Part shown: piece by piece, positions 1-12,048 of the stretch | Position numbering within the stretch: position 1 is the stretch's first letter | Layout: the number at the start of each line of letters is the position of its first letter | Origin: Mya arenaria | Lineage: Eukaryota > Mollusca > Bivalvia > Myida > Myidae | Direction of reading: 5' to 3' | Length of the DNA: 64,000 nt | Assembly (NCBI RefSeq): GCF_026914265.1 | Contig: NC_069135.1 | Coordinates: 20,515,639-20,579,638 of the forward strand | The notes under the pieces: model-generated | The model's input: only the letters and a program-made list of their open reading frames with translations | Told to the model about the DNA's origin: nothing | Databases searched by the model: none | Translations under genes and position numbers: made by a program

Positions 1-138
1 GACCGTGACCTAATGCTGACTTTCAAGGGCAACGTGAAGACGTATTGGCTTGTGTGCAAGGAAGGGTACGCTCCGCCGGATTACAACGAATACTTCGTAG
101 ACCCCGAAAGTCTGATTGATTCCAAGACGCCCTACTAA
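1..138 (+). CDS. Class III nucleotide cyclase, probably receptor guanylate cyclase, C-terminal end (partial)
   Basis: Frame 1 is open from the first base to a TAA at 136-138 and gives the last 45 residues of a protein that begins left of the window. The stretch LTFKGNVKTYWLVCKEG matches the end of the class III adenylate/guanylate cyclase catalytic domain, where a KG-x-VKTYWL strand closes the fold. The tail after it is short and rich in Pro, Asp and Tyr, as in receptor guanylate cyclases, which make cGMP at the plasma membrane. Substrate-specifying residues lie outside the window, so guanylate rather than adenylate cyclase is inference. An AATAAA at 503-508 is a possible polyadenylation signal. 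Confidence 0.72.
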   Translation, partial: DRDLMLTFKGNVKTYWLVCKEGYAPPDYNEYFVDPESLIDSKTPY

Positions 139-2802
139 TCGAATAGTTTACTTTTCCCAGCTTGTATACAAGTTGAAATACTGTCCTTCATAGGAACACA
201 TTTGTAGCGAAAGGCTTAAGTCCTGCAACAATATGAATGGGTGTCTACTCCATTCAGTAATCAGTTTTGGGACGTTTAATGCTACCTATTATCTTAAACA
301 AAATTGCTTCATCAAAAGGGCACTAGCATTTGTTCTTTGATAGGCTCGAACTGTGGTCACTAGAAACACAGAGATTACAGCACAGTTGATAATGTCTTCA
401 CTGTGAAACTGTTATGCCTTGTTGCAGCAACACTAACAACAATATTAACATCAACAAGAAAAACAACAACATAAACAACAGTAGCAGCAGCAACAACAAC
501 AAAATAAATTATCGTGTTAGCGCTCTTGAACACAAACACAAATACAAAGGCATTTTTAATATTGTGAAGTTCTTACAGGGTCTTTACTGATAATTTCAAA
601 TATCACAAACATGACATGCAGAAACTAGATCATCTTATTGATGTAATATACAAGCATTTAATATCCATTTGTATATGAACATACTGCAAAGTATTAATTG
701 TTTTATACAAACAGGTAATTCGGCTTAAACAGTTGTGTGCCTGTTTTCTGTTTTAGCCCCCAAGGTAGGTAGGTCGGAAAATCTTAATGAAATATATGGG
801 AACTGAATATCTATAACATGAAATTAAGTCATATAAAAAGACGATTAAAAATACGAATACATAATTTAAAATAAATATATCATATGATATGATATTTGTA
901 ATGTATGATTCATAAAATGTTCCTGCAATAAAAAAAAATTCTTTTGAAATTACAATTAGGCATTGCAATTTTATTTTAAGCATACTATTATTATGAAATG
1001 TATTTTTGTTTTCTTTTTATATTGTATGGTTTGTCTGTGATATGTAATTTGTAGAGCGATTTTTAAAGATAAAGTTTGATGTATTTAGGCACTCCATATC
1101 GGTGAAACAGTAAATGAGATTTTTAGCAACATATGTACATGAATGAAATTCATGCTAACGCCTCGGTCCATATACACCTTCGGGGGCTGACTGGTCGGTC
1201 CTTATAATACCATATGGCCCTCAGTGGTATGTTATATTTCTTAAATACAATGCTAGTATATCTATTTTATTTAAACTATCTTTTCGGTTGATTTTTGCGT
1301 GTGTTTAAAGAAAGTTCTATTGTGTTCAAATGCATTGATGGCGCCAGCGTTCCCAAGTACACAACTTTTTGAAACACGCTGGATAAGCGAAGGGGAATAC
1401 ATTCAGTGAAAAAATAACTGTAAATCATGCGTTTCTCTATGTTTTACGCCAAGCGTTTGATATCTGATTTCATTTTCAAAATGCAAATTTCAAGAAATTT
1501 CTTTAAATGAGAAAATCTAAAGAATCGCTCCTATTTTTGGAATATAGGTAATATACTTTTTTTTTATGAACAATGTTGACTGTTTTATAAAAAAATCCTA
1601 GAGAGTAGCATATGCATCACTCATGTTCTCTCTAATGACATGAATATGTTATGGTAAGTAACAATACTCCTAGAACACTGACAGTCATAAGTAATAACGA
1701 AAAATATGAACTCTTATCTGACAAAGCCATTTTCTTAAACTGAAATTGAAATGTTTTAACATATAGGCCGGTGTTCCATGTGAACCATGCCCTCGGAATC
1801 ATGCTGTGAACGATTTCCGCTAATTGATGATACATCAGAGTCAAACAGATGTTGTTTTTTTAACAACAGCCTAATCATACTTATGTTATTATTAATATTA
1901 ATAATTTATAACGGTAACCGTAGAAACAATTGCTAATAATGATATAAAATCATCTGATAATTTCTAACAAGAAATTCCACCTACTTGCTTTAATTTATTT
2001 GTGGAAACATGGTTTGTGTTTTGAAATAAAATTGTGTGACACATATGCAGACTTTGGATATGGAAAGCGTGTACATGGAATACTGACCTTACATTCAAAT
2101 AAATCCCCGTTTGTTTTGTAACAAAGAACATACCTCAGTGCTTTCAGCGCTTTGATTGAAAATAGTTCCGGTACAAATGCATTACTGATTATGTTGTATA
2201 TTTAAGACAAAGCATGCAGATGTAGTTTGGACAAAGACAGATATTACATTAACTGCTCAATTGTATATCGTGTGTATTGTAACAATTTTTTAATGCAGAA
2301 ATAAAGTGATCATTGAGAAATGATGTTTTGTTTTGGTTTGTTTTTAAAAAAGATACAAAACTACAATTGAACCCCGTTGGGTCGAACATATATAGACAGT
2401 AAACTAGGTGTTTTAAAATCATATGTGCAGTTTTATAATAGCACACTTTTCCTATATATACGAACACCCTTATTTAATGGTATTCAGCAAAAACAAACAA
2501 CAACAAAAGATAGCAGCAGTACATATTCTATCAAAGGTTAAACACTATCTATCTTTCATAGACCATCTATACGAAACGAAATTAAAAATGGTCTTAGGGA
2601 AATATATATTTTAATATATACACTTCAATGTTTTAAGCAAATATTCTGACATAAAACGCTATTATAAAAAAGTGAAATCAAATAAAGAAGTATCGGAAAC
2701 GAGATGTTTAAATCTCTGGTTGTTTTTAAGTACAAGAATTCTATTTCCCCGCAAACGACTTTTGCAGAAAAGTATGACAGATCATCTTTTAAGGGTAAAC
2801 AC

Positions 2803-3106
2803 AACGAGAAAATGTGGATTTACCTTTTTTGCAAATTACTTATAATCAAACATCGGCTGTACTTTATATCTGAATATATACCCGTTATTTCAAAGAACCC
2901 TTGAAAACTAACATTTTTGAACTAGAACCCTCCAAAACAATCGCCAAGTTTACTTTTGATTTCAATATAGGAGAATAAGAGTCAAGAAAAACGTCATAAA
3001 TGCACAATGTGGATTTACTTTATTTACTGGTATCACTCTTTGTACCATGTATCTGAATACCCGTTAATGCAAAGAACGCTTGAAAATCAGCATTTTTGAA
3101 CTAGTA
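2803..3106. repeat. Imperfect tandem duplication, about 185-bp period
   Basis: Bases 2803-2930 and 2988-3106 share blocks such as AATGTGGATTTAC, ATCTGAATA, CCCGTTA, CAAAGAAC and CATTTTTGAACTAG in the same order. This is a diverged two-copy direct repeat with no coding frame. Confidence 0.7.
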
Positions 3107-3789
3107 TTTTAAGATAAGGTTTTGAATTTATTTTCATTATTTGACAGTTGTTTTGTTATCTAGCCCGGTAAGGTTGTTGGTGATTGAATGCCTATTTATC
3201 CGTAGACAATGTAATCTGATGTTTACTTTTTAGAGACAATAGAGGATTGATCATAACCGTATTTGTTGTATCTTGAATGGTTTAAGGCCAATTCCTAGGT
3301 ATATATAATATTTAAGCATGACACTATTTTCAAGCCATTCATTTACAATACGCATGAGATATTAACAAAATGTAACTTTTAAACTGTTAGCTATAAGCAG
3401 TTCAACAATTAGTTTAAATTAAAAAAATGATGCTATTAAATATCGATCATAAAATAAATGATATCAATTGGAAATAAAAGTACAATGGAATAAAAATGAA
3501 ACTACAGGGACGAGCCCAGCAGCCATTCATTTCACTAAACTATAAAGGTTGTTTAACGCTCACAATATAGGGTTGAAGTTAAAATATCTTTAAACGGCGA
3601 TCAATTTGTAAACAAGGTTATGAAGAGTGTGTAAGAAAGCAGTATAAACTTAAAATGTGCGTATTGTTTTAATTAAATATCAAAAGTGTTTAAAGAAATG
3701 ATGAAGTCGAAAAAGGTTTACTTTTTACACAATTTCTTTTCTCAATCATATGAATGAGTTATATTGTTGGTTTAACAGGAGCGTTATTA

Positions 3790-3791
<2 letters not shown>

Positions 3792-3885
<94 letters not shown>
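3792..3885. repeat. (TA)n microsatellite, about 94 bp
   Basis: An uninterrupted run of TA dinucleotides, followed by further AT-rich sequence. The length is likely polymorphic and may be compressed in the assembly. Confidence 0.97.
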
Positions 3886-3886
<1 letters not shown>

Positions 3887-4223
3887 TCAGTATATAATAT
3901 AGTATATTTTATGGTTAAAGCAAACTATTTGCACAACTAAATGAGTAGACATCATGGTATTCACAATGGCATTAATCTGACTTATCTGAATGATGAAAGG
4001 CATTGAAGTTATATTGTTTTGTCTCTAGAGTGTCAGAACTAATATTTAACAGCTAACTTATATACTTACCAGTTTATTTTTCAGAAGTTTTCAGTTCAGC
4101 AGATGTAACCAGACTCTCCGCGTGCGATTTTTATTAGTCACCTTTATTTAAGTGTACTGACTAAATAAATAAGTAGACCATAGAAATACATTCAGGGAAT
4201 ATACTATGTACCAATGTGAACGC

Positions 4224-5586
4224 TCATTTCAGTTTGAGCACCGTGACTTGCTTATTATTCACTCCATTATGACCAACGACGAGACTGTTATTGTTTTGTA
4301 CATAGCATAATGATACCGGCTTCTGAGAGTGTAATAACTTGGCCTACTTGATTAGTTTATTTTGTCCATTCCTGTCTATTTGCAGCTAGGAATCGGAGCA
4401 TGCAACAAACACATACCCAAATGTTGACACACAAATACCGCACAATTCCGTTATGGTGGCGTCTTTTACCACTGATAAGATACTGCCGTGTTGGTCGAGC
4501 GTGACGATCTGGCTATCAATATTATCAAGAATGAAGATTCTACTGCCGTCAGCATTTACAGCGCATTTACTAACAATTGTGTCACGGTATTTTCTAATGG
4601 CATTACTCAAAGACTTCTCCGGTTCGTAAAGCTTCTTAACATACTTTCCTGACATGTTGTACTGCAAGAGGGCCGTTCCAGTAGTGACATATAGTTTGCC
4701 GTCGCTGCGAGCGACATCGTAGCAATAAAATATATTTTTCAAATTTTATCTTTTTGAACTCTAGAAGTTTACCTTCATTTATTTTGATGAAACATAACCC
4801 GTACCTAATAGAGACCGCAATGACCACTTGATTTACTTCTAGTTTGAAAACGTCTACAGGAAAATCAGAAAAATTCAGGCGTGCAATAATTTCATAAGTT
4901 TGAGCTAGTAATACTACTGCAGGATTTGGCTCACCAACACAAAGGACAATTTCCCCGCTAGGTAAATCACAAGCACCAGTTATGTTGCACTCTTTGTAAG
5001 ATTTATCTATGTCAATGGGCTGCTCCGACTGTAGTTTAAAAACGTGATTTGCATCGAATATATCTCCAAATGTGTCGATGGAAAATAAGATATTTTCTAT
5101 TCTAGACCCTGTTTTTAAGAATAATTCATGGTCCATGAATTTTGTCATTTCATTGCATATTTCATTGGCCTCTAACATTAGCATCTTACATTTTGTGAAT
5201 CCAATATACGAAAGAGATTCACTTTTAATGCCTTTTGTTTTAACCTCGTCTATTAAAGTTTGCAAACGATCACTCGTAGCATTGCATATGCCAATGTCAC
5301 TTGAATTAGCTTTATCTATTGATTGTACCATTTTATCCAATTCTTGAAGTGTTCTGTCTTCAATTCTATCTATAATTCCATTAATCCTTTCGCGAAAAAC
5401 TTTGACATCCTCAAGAACTTTATTACGAGATAGTTCAAGCCTTTGTTTACTGTTCTCCCTTGATTCCTCAAAATGGCGGAGATGATTCCTTAATTTTCCT
5501 ACCTCCTCAAGGCAGTTTCTGAAACTCCTTGTTTTTCGCGGAATCCTCTCGCTAAGACTGGGATATGCATTACTTCGTAGCAGTCA
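4224..5586 (-). pseudogene. Decayed exon 2 of a B-box/coiled-coil/propeller gene (copy 1)
   Basis: On the minus strand a splice acceptor (TTTCAG, exon from 5586) is followed by the family's second exon: the HIPVLARGF motif, a coiled coil, the SLSYIGFTKC linker, FGDIFDANHVF and a propeller-like C-terminus ending in VLKLK and a TGA at 4224-4226. The frame is broken several times. There are compensating one-base insertions near 5530-5560 relative to the intact copy at 30789, a frameshift near 4740, and in-frame stops after VFVACSDS (about 4386) and soon after it. No B-box first exon is visible upstream, so this is a truncated pseudogene. It is the most diverged copy in the window. Confidence 0.85.
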
Positions 5587-5837
5587 CTGAAATATATCGA
5601 AATAGGCACAACGTTAAAAAGAGTATTTCCTCGATCAGAACCTTGATTTCAGGAACTGTTTTTTTTTTTTTGGTTTCTATTCAACGAAGTCGTAAATTAA
5701 TGAGTTAAATGGTGGAGAAAATGTAGAGGCACAGATGAATTATAGAAAATAAATGATGTTAACATACTACCATTTTTAAAGTACTGAACTATTATTGAAT
5801 ATATAATATTTAAAAAAGAGATATTAAGTAATTATTA

Positions 5838-5932
5838 GATGACATAAAGTGAATTCTTAATTATTAAGAATGGGCGGAGTGAGCGAAGTGAACGAGTCCT
5901 TCTTTATTATTAAGAATTCATTTCATGTCATC
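5838..5932. mobile_element. Foldback element with GATGACATAAAGTGAATTC arms
   Basis: The left arm GATGACATAAAGTGAATTC is mirrored by GAATTCATTTCATGTCATC around a short GC-richer loop (GGGCGGAGTGAGCGAAG). The paralogous block at 24.1 kb lacks this stretch and the next element, so the pair is an insertion. Confidence 0.7.
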
Positions 5933-5941
5933 TAAATGACT

Positions 5942-6127
5942 TAGAATACAACCTCACTGGCTGATACATTGTCAACGCAGAATCTAACGCAAGGAGTGTG
6001 TATCGAATGATTGGCTTTGGTCGGATTTTTTAACACGCGCGAAAGTTGAAATTCTTAATGATTAAGTCTACTACTTTATGGTTGCCTGTCTGCAATCTCA
6101 TTGGCTGAAAATGTAGTTTGTATTCTA
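5942..6127. mobile_element. Small MITE with TAGAATACAA terminal inverted repeats
   Basis: It begins TAGAATACAACCTCACTGG and ends with the complement (TTTGTATTCTA at 6117-6127). The subterminal bases also pair (GGCTGA near 5960, ATTGGCTGAAAA near 6100). Sequence on either side is continuous in the paralogous block near 24113-24140, which supports insertion. Confidence 0.6.
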
Positions 6128-7869
6128 AACAGTATTACACATCGTTATATCAATTTCTTCGGACAGTCATTTTTCAAATAGTCAAATACGAACAACACTT
6201 ATAATATATGCGTTAGAGAAAAATGAATGCATTTATTCACAATTGTTTATTTATAAACATTAACTAGTACGCTATACTTAATGTATTACATGCATTACAA
6301 GGAAGTGTTTTCAACGATTCAATATAAAGACAAATACATCTGATAGTAATACAGTGTCGGTCATTAAAGGCCCACAATATAGGTTAATGCATTTTTTATT
6401 TTAATGCATTAAAATGTCCTGTTGAAAAAAAGCCAAAACATCGCTTATATGTTTTAGTCTGTACACAAACTATATGCGTTTTTGTTTTCATCATTAAAGT
6501 CAAATGAGTTAAACATGATGATGCATTAAAACAAACTATTTATGATTAAAACTGTATTGTGCGCTTATAAAATGAAACCCATCGGCTACAAATGGCTCCA
6601 TGACTTCAATAGCTTACACCGAATCCTTCATACTCGACTGATACAATATGTGAATGGAGTTTAATAAATGTAATATTATTTGTTATATAGTTCAAATACT
6701 GAATGTTCAACCAGGCTGTAAGATTTCGAAATACATTTAACAAACTCAAACAAAGTACAGACCAAAAATTGATTAACACTTAATTAAATGTAATAAATGC
6801 TTCTCAAAATTGCAATGTTTTAAAACTTAACACATTTGATAGAATTGTTACATCAATCTCGCTCATGATATATTTAAACATACTAGTATTTATTATTCGT
6901 TTTTTAAGTGGGGACATCTTAGGAGTCAATGGATTTATCTACAAATCAAAGACAAATGACGTAAATAATTGGTATTGCTTTTTTGAGTGTATAATTATTA
7001 AACAAAAGGATTAAATAAATTTTGTCAATTGCAACACTGCACATGAACAAATAGAATAAACATAATTAAAATAACATGACATGTGGTTGCGAAGAATGCA
7101 GTCCGCAATAATTAACAATCAATAACGCTATTTGTACTCTCTGGAGCTTCAACACGAGTAAATGATAACATCTCTAAAGCTAAATCCGCAGGTAAGGATA
7201 GAATCTCTTCCACATCATCATTGATATCTTTGGTCTTTACTTTTTGTGAACAGCGCGATTAAACTATAACAGGCATATTTCCATTCCCTGAATCTATAAA
7301 TAAGTGTATATAGAAGACTAAGGTAAGGTAAACAAAGTAGCCATTAAAAGACACCGTCGATTTTTCAGATTCTCCTTATAATTGTGTATGTTGATAACTG
7401 CTCGACAATGTTGCAATGAAAAGAGAGCGAATTGTGTGAAAGAATAAAGGAAAAAGCTGAAAAAGCTGAAAGCAAAACTAAATATCAATTATATCTCATT
7501 GATAAACTATCAATCTATTGTTTTATTATTTAAACCACTGGAATTGATATTCAATGCGATCTCAATGCAGGTTGTAAACAAAGTACGATTTGAGATTCTG
7601 TTGTTTAAGCATATAGATAAACTGGATCTTTCACGCGCCAAAACATAGTGGCCAACTTGAAGGTCATTTATTAACCGCAATTTCAGAACGTATACAATGT
7701 CATCATTGCTTAACAAGGCGCTGATCTTGTTCCCTCACAGGTTTTGTTACACGCAAAACGACACACCAGGATTTTAAACATACCACACATCAACTGTTGT
7801 GTCTGACCAAATACTACACATTGCTGCGTCTGTTATGTAAAAACATATTGTGTATAACAATGGTTATGT
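6128..7869. other. Non-coding part of the duplicated unit (resembles 24.1-25.6 and 29.9-30.8 kb)
   Basis: No gene is supported. Bases 6180-6900 resemble 24180-24310 and 24960-25640 (shared GTCGGTCATTAAAGGCCCA-type text). Bases 6905-7860 resemble 29883-30780 closely (TGGGGACATCTTA, CTCTGGAGCTTCAACACGAG, GCTGATCTTGTTCC). The homology runs straight into the 3' end of the B-box gene copies, so gene and downstream DNA were duplicated together. Confidence 0.75.
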
Positions 7870-8215
7870 TTAATTTAGTTTGAGTATCGTTAATTCCTTA
7901 TCGAAGTGATCGTATTGACCCATAATCAGACTGTTTGTGGTCGCATTGTGGTACAGCGACGTCACTTTGTTTAAGGGCGAAAACTTTTCCATTATGATCA
8001 GTTTCTGTTGACCATTCCTGTCAATTTGCCACGCGAAATTTGACACAAACATATCCAAAAGATGACACACAAATGGCCCGTGGTTCGCGTATCTCTGCAT
8101 CTGTCAACGCTGATGATAAAATATTTTCGAGTATGATCAGACTGTTCATGGCATAACGTTTGACAGAATCTCAACAATCTTGGTCAGTTTCTTTTTATAG
8201 GCTGTAACGATATAA
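7870..8215 (-). pseudogene. Two truncated 3'-end scraps of B-box gene exon 2
   Basis: Bases 7870-8100 read as the last ~75 residues of the propeller (GPFVCHLLDMFVSNFAWQID and NSLIMGQYDHFDKELTILKL), ending at a normal stop. The copy breaks off upstream near 8130. Bases 8125-8215 are a second, shorter scrap: the complement of the NxLI-type codons and of the KKLTKIVE region is recognisable but not open. Both lie just downstream of the larger copy at 8220. Confidence 0.75.
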
Positions 8216-8219
8216 TTGT

Positions 8220-9577
8220 TTATTTCAGTTTCAGTACGTGTATTCCATGTTCGTTATATCCGTTTTGACAAATGATCAGACTGTTTGTGTTCTTTATATG
8301 GCACAGAGGTGACACCAGCGTATTGTACCACGAAGTCTCGAACATCTTGGCCAGTTTCTTTTGCCAATTCCGATCAATTTGCCACACGGACTTTGAGCAG
8401 GCGACAAACACATATCCAATTGATGAAACACAAATTCCACATGGTTCCCTTATCTCTGCATCTTTAAACACTGATAAGATATTGCCTTCTAGGTCAAGTA
8501 TAAGGACCTTGCTATCCGTTTTACTTAGGACGTAGATTTGACTTCCGTCATGGTTTACAGCGCATTTAAAAACTCTGTTGCTATAACAATATGCATTCAC
8601 TGTCTTGTCTTCGTACAACTGTTTGACCAATTGGCCAGACTTTGTGTACTGATAGAGAGCAGCTTCAGAGGTGACGTAAATCTGGCTGTCATAGTAAGCG
8701 ACACTGAGGCATGAGTGATCGAAGTTTATTTGTGTAGTCTTTTGGAGTTTTCCTTTAGTTAATTGGATTAAATTTACACCCGGTTGAGATCTGAATCTCC
8801 CCCTGCTTGTAGCAATTGCCAAGTCATTTCCTCCAATGTAGCAAATGTCTTCAGGATATTCAGGAACGTCGAGGCGTGTCCTAACTTTGAAGTTTTGGTC
8901 TAGCATCACCACTTCGCACGTTGGCTCTCTAATACTCAGGAAAATCATCCCGTTAGGCTCTTCAAACACACCAGTTATTTTGTACTTGTTGTTAGATTCG
9001 TCGATTTTAGTGGAGTCTTTAGATTGTACAGTAAACACATGATTTGCATCAAATATATCCCCAAAAGTGTCAATTGAGGAAACGGTAGTTTCTACGTTTG
9101 ACCCTGTTTGAAAGACTAATTCATAGTCCTTGGTTGTTATCATTTTCTTGCATACGGTTTTCGCCTCGGACATTAAGCCCTTACATTTTGTGAATCCAAC
9201 GTATGAAAGAGATTCACTTTTAATGGTCTTTGTTTTTATCTCATCTATTAATTATTTCAGACGATCACGCATATCGTAACACTTGTGAACATCTTTAGTC
9301 AGATTTGTAGTTAACGGCGCCATGATTCTGTTCATTTCTTTTATTGTTCTTTCTTCGATTTATCCAGAATTTCATTATTTTTTTTACGTAGAACCTTGCT
9401 ATCGTCCAGCACTTTATCCCGAGACTTTTCAAGCTTCTCTTTACTCTTCTCTCGTGACTCTCTAAACTCCAGGAGCTGGTTCCGTAGTTTTTAACCTCGT
9501 ATGGCAGTTTTTTAAACGTCTCAGTTTCGCGGAATCCTCTAGCTAAGACTGGAATATGCTTGACGACCGAACAGTTG
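8220..9577 (-). pseudogene. Exon 2 of B-box/coiled-coil/propeller gene copy 2, disabled in the coiled coil
   Basis: The acceptor (TTTTTTTTCAG) sits at 9578-9579 and the TAA stop at 8220-8222. The C-terminal 317 codons (9173 down to 8220) are open and encode the whole propeller-like part (FGDIFDANHVFTVQ, SVAYYDSQIYVTSEAALYQ, CGICVSSIGYVFVAC). The N-terminal third is broken compared with the intact copy: a one-base deletion near 9490, a further deletion near 9360, and an in-frame TAA where the intact gene has Arg in RLKRLID (near 9250). Together with exon 1 at 11708-12048 this is a nearly complete but disabled gene. A shortened product starting inside the open part cannot be excluded. Confidence 0.85.
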
Positions 9578-9708
9578 CTGAAAAAAAATGATCGAATCCG
9601 TAAAAATAGATTTAAGGTATCCCTTAAAAGTATTTTTATAACTTTGATCCTTAGTGCATACTCAATTTAGTTCGTGAATTAGGAACCCAGCCCAAAGATA
9701 TATAGGAT

Positions 9709-9858
9709 ATTTCTTTATTTCAGTGTAAGAACGTATTATATTTCACGAGTGTCATAGAAAAACATATTTTCACGAGTGGCAAAGCCACAGGTGAAAATAT
9801 AGTTTTTCTATGATCACGAGTAAAATTAAACACGTTCTTACACTGAAATAAAGAAATA
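9709..9858. repeat. Near-perfect 150-bp palindrome
   Basis: The left arm ATTTCTTTATTTCAGTGTAA is mirrored by TTACACTGAAATAAAGAAAT. The inner arms CATAGAAAAAC and GTTTTTCTATG also pair, as do TTTTCACGAGTGGC and the GCCACAGGTGAAAA stretch. The arms are long enough for a stable cruciform or RNA hairpin. Confidence 0.85.
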
Positions 9859-10623
9859 TTCTGTTTCTTTCATGCTTATTTTCCGAGTTTCATAGTATTT
9901 TAATTTATTTTCTAAATTACCCCCTTTTTTGAAGAGGGTATTTTTTACGCCGTAACCCTTGGGGCGCCCCTCACGTAAATTCTATTTATATTAATAGCAA
10001 ATGACGTAGCTGTCAATTTTAAATTTGCGGTTTGTTGAGAAAAAGTTCTCTGTTATTCTTTTTTATAGCTAATTATTCGCTCGTTGTTTTTAGTGCGAGG
10101 ATTTTATGAACAGTAATTAATGAAGTCTTATTAGTGCATCACATTTATTTTAAGCGAGGCACGAATACATAACCAAATTACTAAGCCGCCATTTATTGAA
10201 TTAAAATTTGAAAGGTCGAATGTGTTAGCAAAACAATTACGGATAATCATTGGATATAAAACATATTTCTTAGTTTTAAAGTGTGTTTCATGATACATGT
10301 ATATTCAGTCAGCTTACTGTCAGAGACCAGTCTGTTTTGTTTGAAGACAGGTCGATTTCCAGGTGATAATGAGGACCCACTAGTTTGTTTACAAATTTTG
10401 AGGCATGGGTGGGGTAAAAAAATACCTGTAAATTGTTCTGTAAATTTTCCGGGAAGTTCGTATTACGTATTACAACGACAAACAGTTCAAAATACATTTG
10501 AACGATGATATAACATTCTATTTATGTTCAAACAGTTTTCGTCTGTAATTTGTTTGGTGTGAAAGCAAATGTTTGAACATTCAGCTTCAAAATCAAGAAA
10601 ACGTTTGAAAAACGGGATAACCA

Positions 10624-11185
10624 TTTTTAGCTCGACTGTCCGAAGAATAAGGAGGGCTATAATACTCGCCCCGGCGTCTGCGTCGGCGTCGGCGTCCAGT
10701 TAAAGTTTTAGGGCATGTTGGGATTTTCACTTATAAGTCCAATACCCTTCATTCAATTGACTTAATACTTCACACAGTTGTTCAGGGCCATCACATGATG
10801 AGGTTAGATAACTCCATATTATTCTTTACACAAATTATGGCCCATGATTGACTATGGAACTTCGGTTAAAGTTTTAGGGCAGGTTGGGATATTTATTAAT
10901 AACTTCTATACCCTTTGTTCAGTTGACTTAATACTTCACACAGTTTTTCAGGACCATCACACAATGAGGTTACATAACCCCATATTATCCTTAATACAAG
11001 TTATGGCCCCTGATTGACTTAGGTTAAAGTTTTAGGGCAGGTTAAAGTTTTAGGGCATATTGGGATTTTCACTTAAAACTCCAATACCATTCATTCAATT
11101 GACTAAATACTTCACACAGTTGTTCAGACCCATCACATAATGAGGTTAGATAACTCCATATTATCTTTTATAATGGTTATAAACG
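10624..11185 (-). mobile_element. Repeat-body element, reversed, with TTTTTAGCTCGACTGTCCG tail
   Basis: Read on the minus strand it ends CGGACAGTCGAGCTAAAAA, the same GAGCTAAAAA tail as the elements at 54145, 55679 and 60621. Next to the tail is a GC-rich run of GTCGGC/GTCTGC units. The body is an imperfect tandem repeat of about 168 bp (GTTAAAGTTTTAGGGCA recurs near 10698, 10864 and 11027-11045). The hairpin head seen in its relatives is not found here, so it is probably truncated. Confidence 0.55.
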
Positions 11186-11707
11186 TAGTTCTGAAAGTTG
11201 ATATTTTCACTCCTTATATTGCAGTGAAAATTTCAAGTTGATATTTTCACTGTTGTTATTTCACTGATAAAACTCCATATTTCATCAGAAAGCATGAAAG
11301 AAAAGCTTGTTCTTTGTGAACTCCATTAACTTATTGTTCATTTTTCATGCTCGGTGACCATTGGTACCAATGGCAAGGTATTTGCTTACTGATTGCTAAT
11401 ATGTAAAATAAATTACCGAAAACACATCATACAAAATAATGCATGCAGTTCGTTTAATCACACTTTATTTAAACTGAAATCAGACGTTTATGACAAATCT
11501 TGAAATCTCTAACGGCATATTAAAAATGCACACAAAATCCTTTCAACTGATTCGAAAACAATGTGGGGTCACAAGACATCCAAACTGCACACACTTGTTG
11601 GTCGGAAAAGTTGTTATATTCATTAGAGAAACAATATTTCTTGATTCTGCCGTATACCTATTACCACTAGTACCTCAATAGATAAATCAGAACTTAAATC
11701 GAATTAC

Positions 11708-12048
11708 CTGTGGTTATTAGCAACACATAGATGACAGCAAAGTTGATCATGGCCGCCACAATACAACTCTAGTGCCTTGTTGGGGTGCTTTTTGCATCGT
11801 TCTAAATCTTCAACTACACTTTGAATAGGCGCCTGCAACCATTGCCTACTGTCTTCGCGTCCCAAAACGACGTGTCTTTTGCGTATCTTCTTGTGCCATT
11901 GTTCACATTCGTTGCAGTAAAACTGGGCACATTCTCCGCAAAAATACTGAGCCTCTTTGTTAAGTTCTTCGTCATTACAAGGGGAACATGTATAGTCGTA
12001 TTCCGAATCAGAAGTTGTTTTCGAAGAAGTGTCACACACTATTTCCAT
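11708..12048 (-). CDS. B-box exon 1 of copy 2 (open, but its gene is disabled downstream)
   Basis: The exon starts at the ATG at 12046-12048 (MEIVCDTSSK) and ends at a good donor (CACAG/GTAATT). It is 341 nt, exactly the length of exon 1 of the intact gene. It encodes B-box 1 (Cys pairs CSPC, CGEC, CNEC and two His) and most of B-box 2 (ligands in CKKH, CGGH and CCHLC). All zinc ligands present in the intact copy are kept. The open frame can be followed upstream of this ATG, but the ATG matches the start in the intact copy. If spliced to the exon at 8220-9577, translation would stop in the coiled coil. Confidence 0.75.

Larger units (their letters stand above)
139..4223. other. Intergenic stretch with no supported gene
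   Basis: This is the 3' UTR and intergenic DNA after the cyclase. I see only short chance ORFs, AT-rich sequence, an imperfect tandem duplication, a TA microsatellite and, near 3483-3530, one member of a dispersed repeat that carries AAACTACAGGGACGAGC. Confidence 0.6.
9693..11305. mobile_element. Composite insertion in the intron of copy 2
   Basis: The same intron in copies 3 and 4 runs directly from the GGAACCCA block to the TGTGAACTCCATTAACTT block. Here about 1.6 kb is interposed. It starts with the large palindrome 9709-9858, carries the reversed repeat-body element 10624-11185, and ends with GATATTTTCACTG repeats and GCATGAAAGAAA. The latter is the complement of TTTCTTTCATGC at 9865-9876. 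No transposase ORF is visible. Confidence 0.6.

Noticed and set aside
5072-5347. Plus-strand ORFs opposite the B-box exons (also 8272-8535, 30833-31033, 31693-32184)
   Set aside because: They are antisense shadows of conserved minus-strand coding sequence, with no start context or domain of their own.
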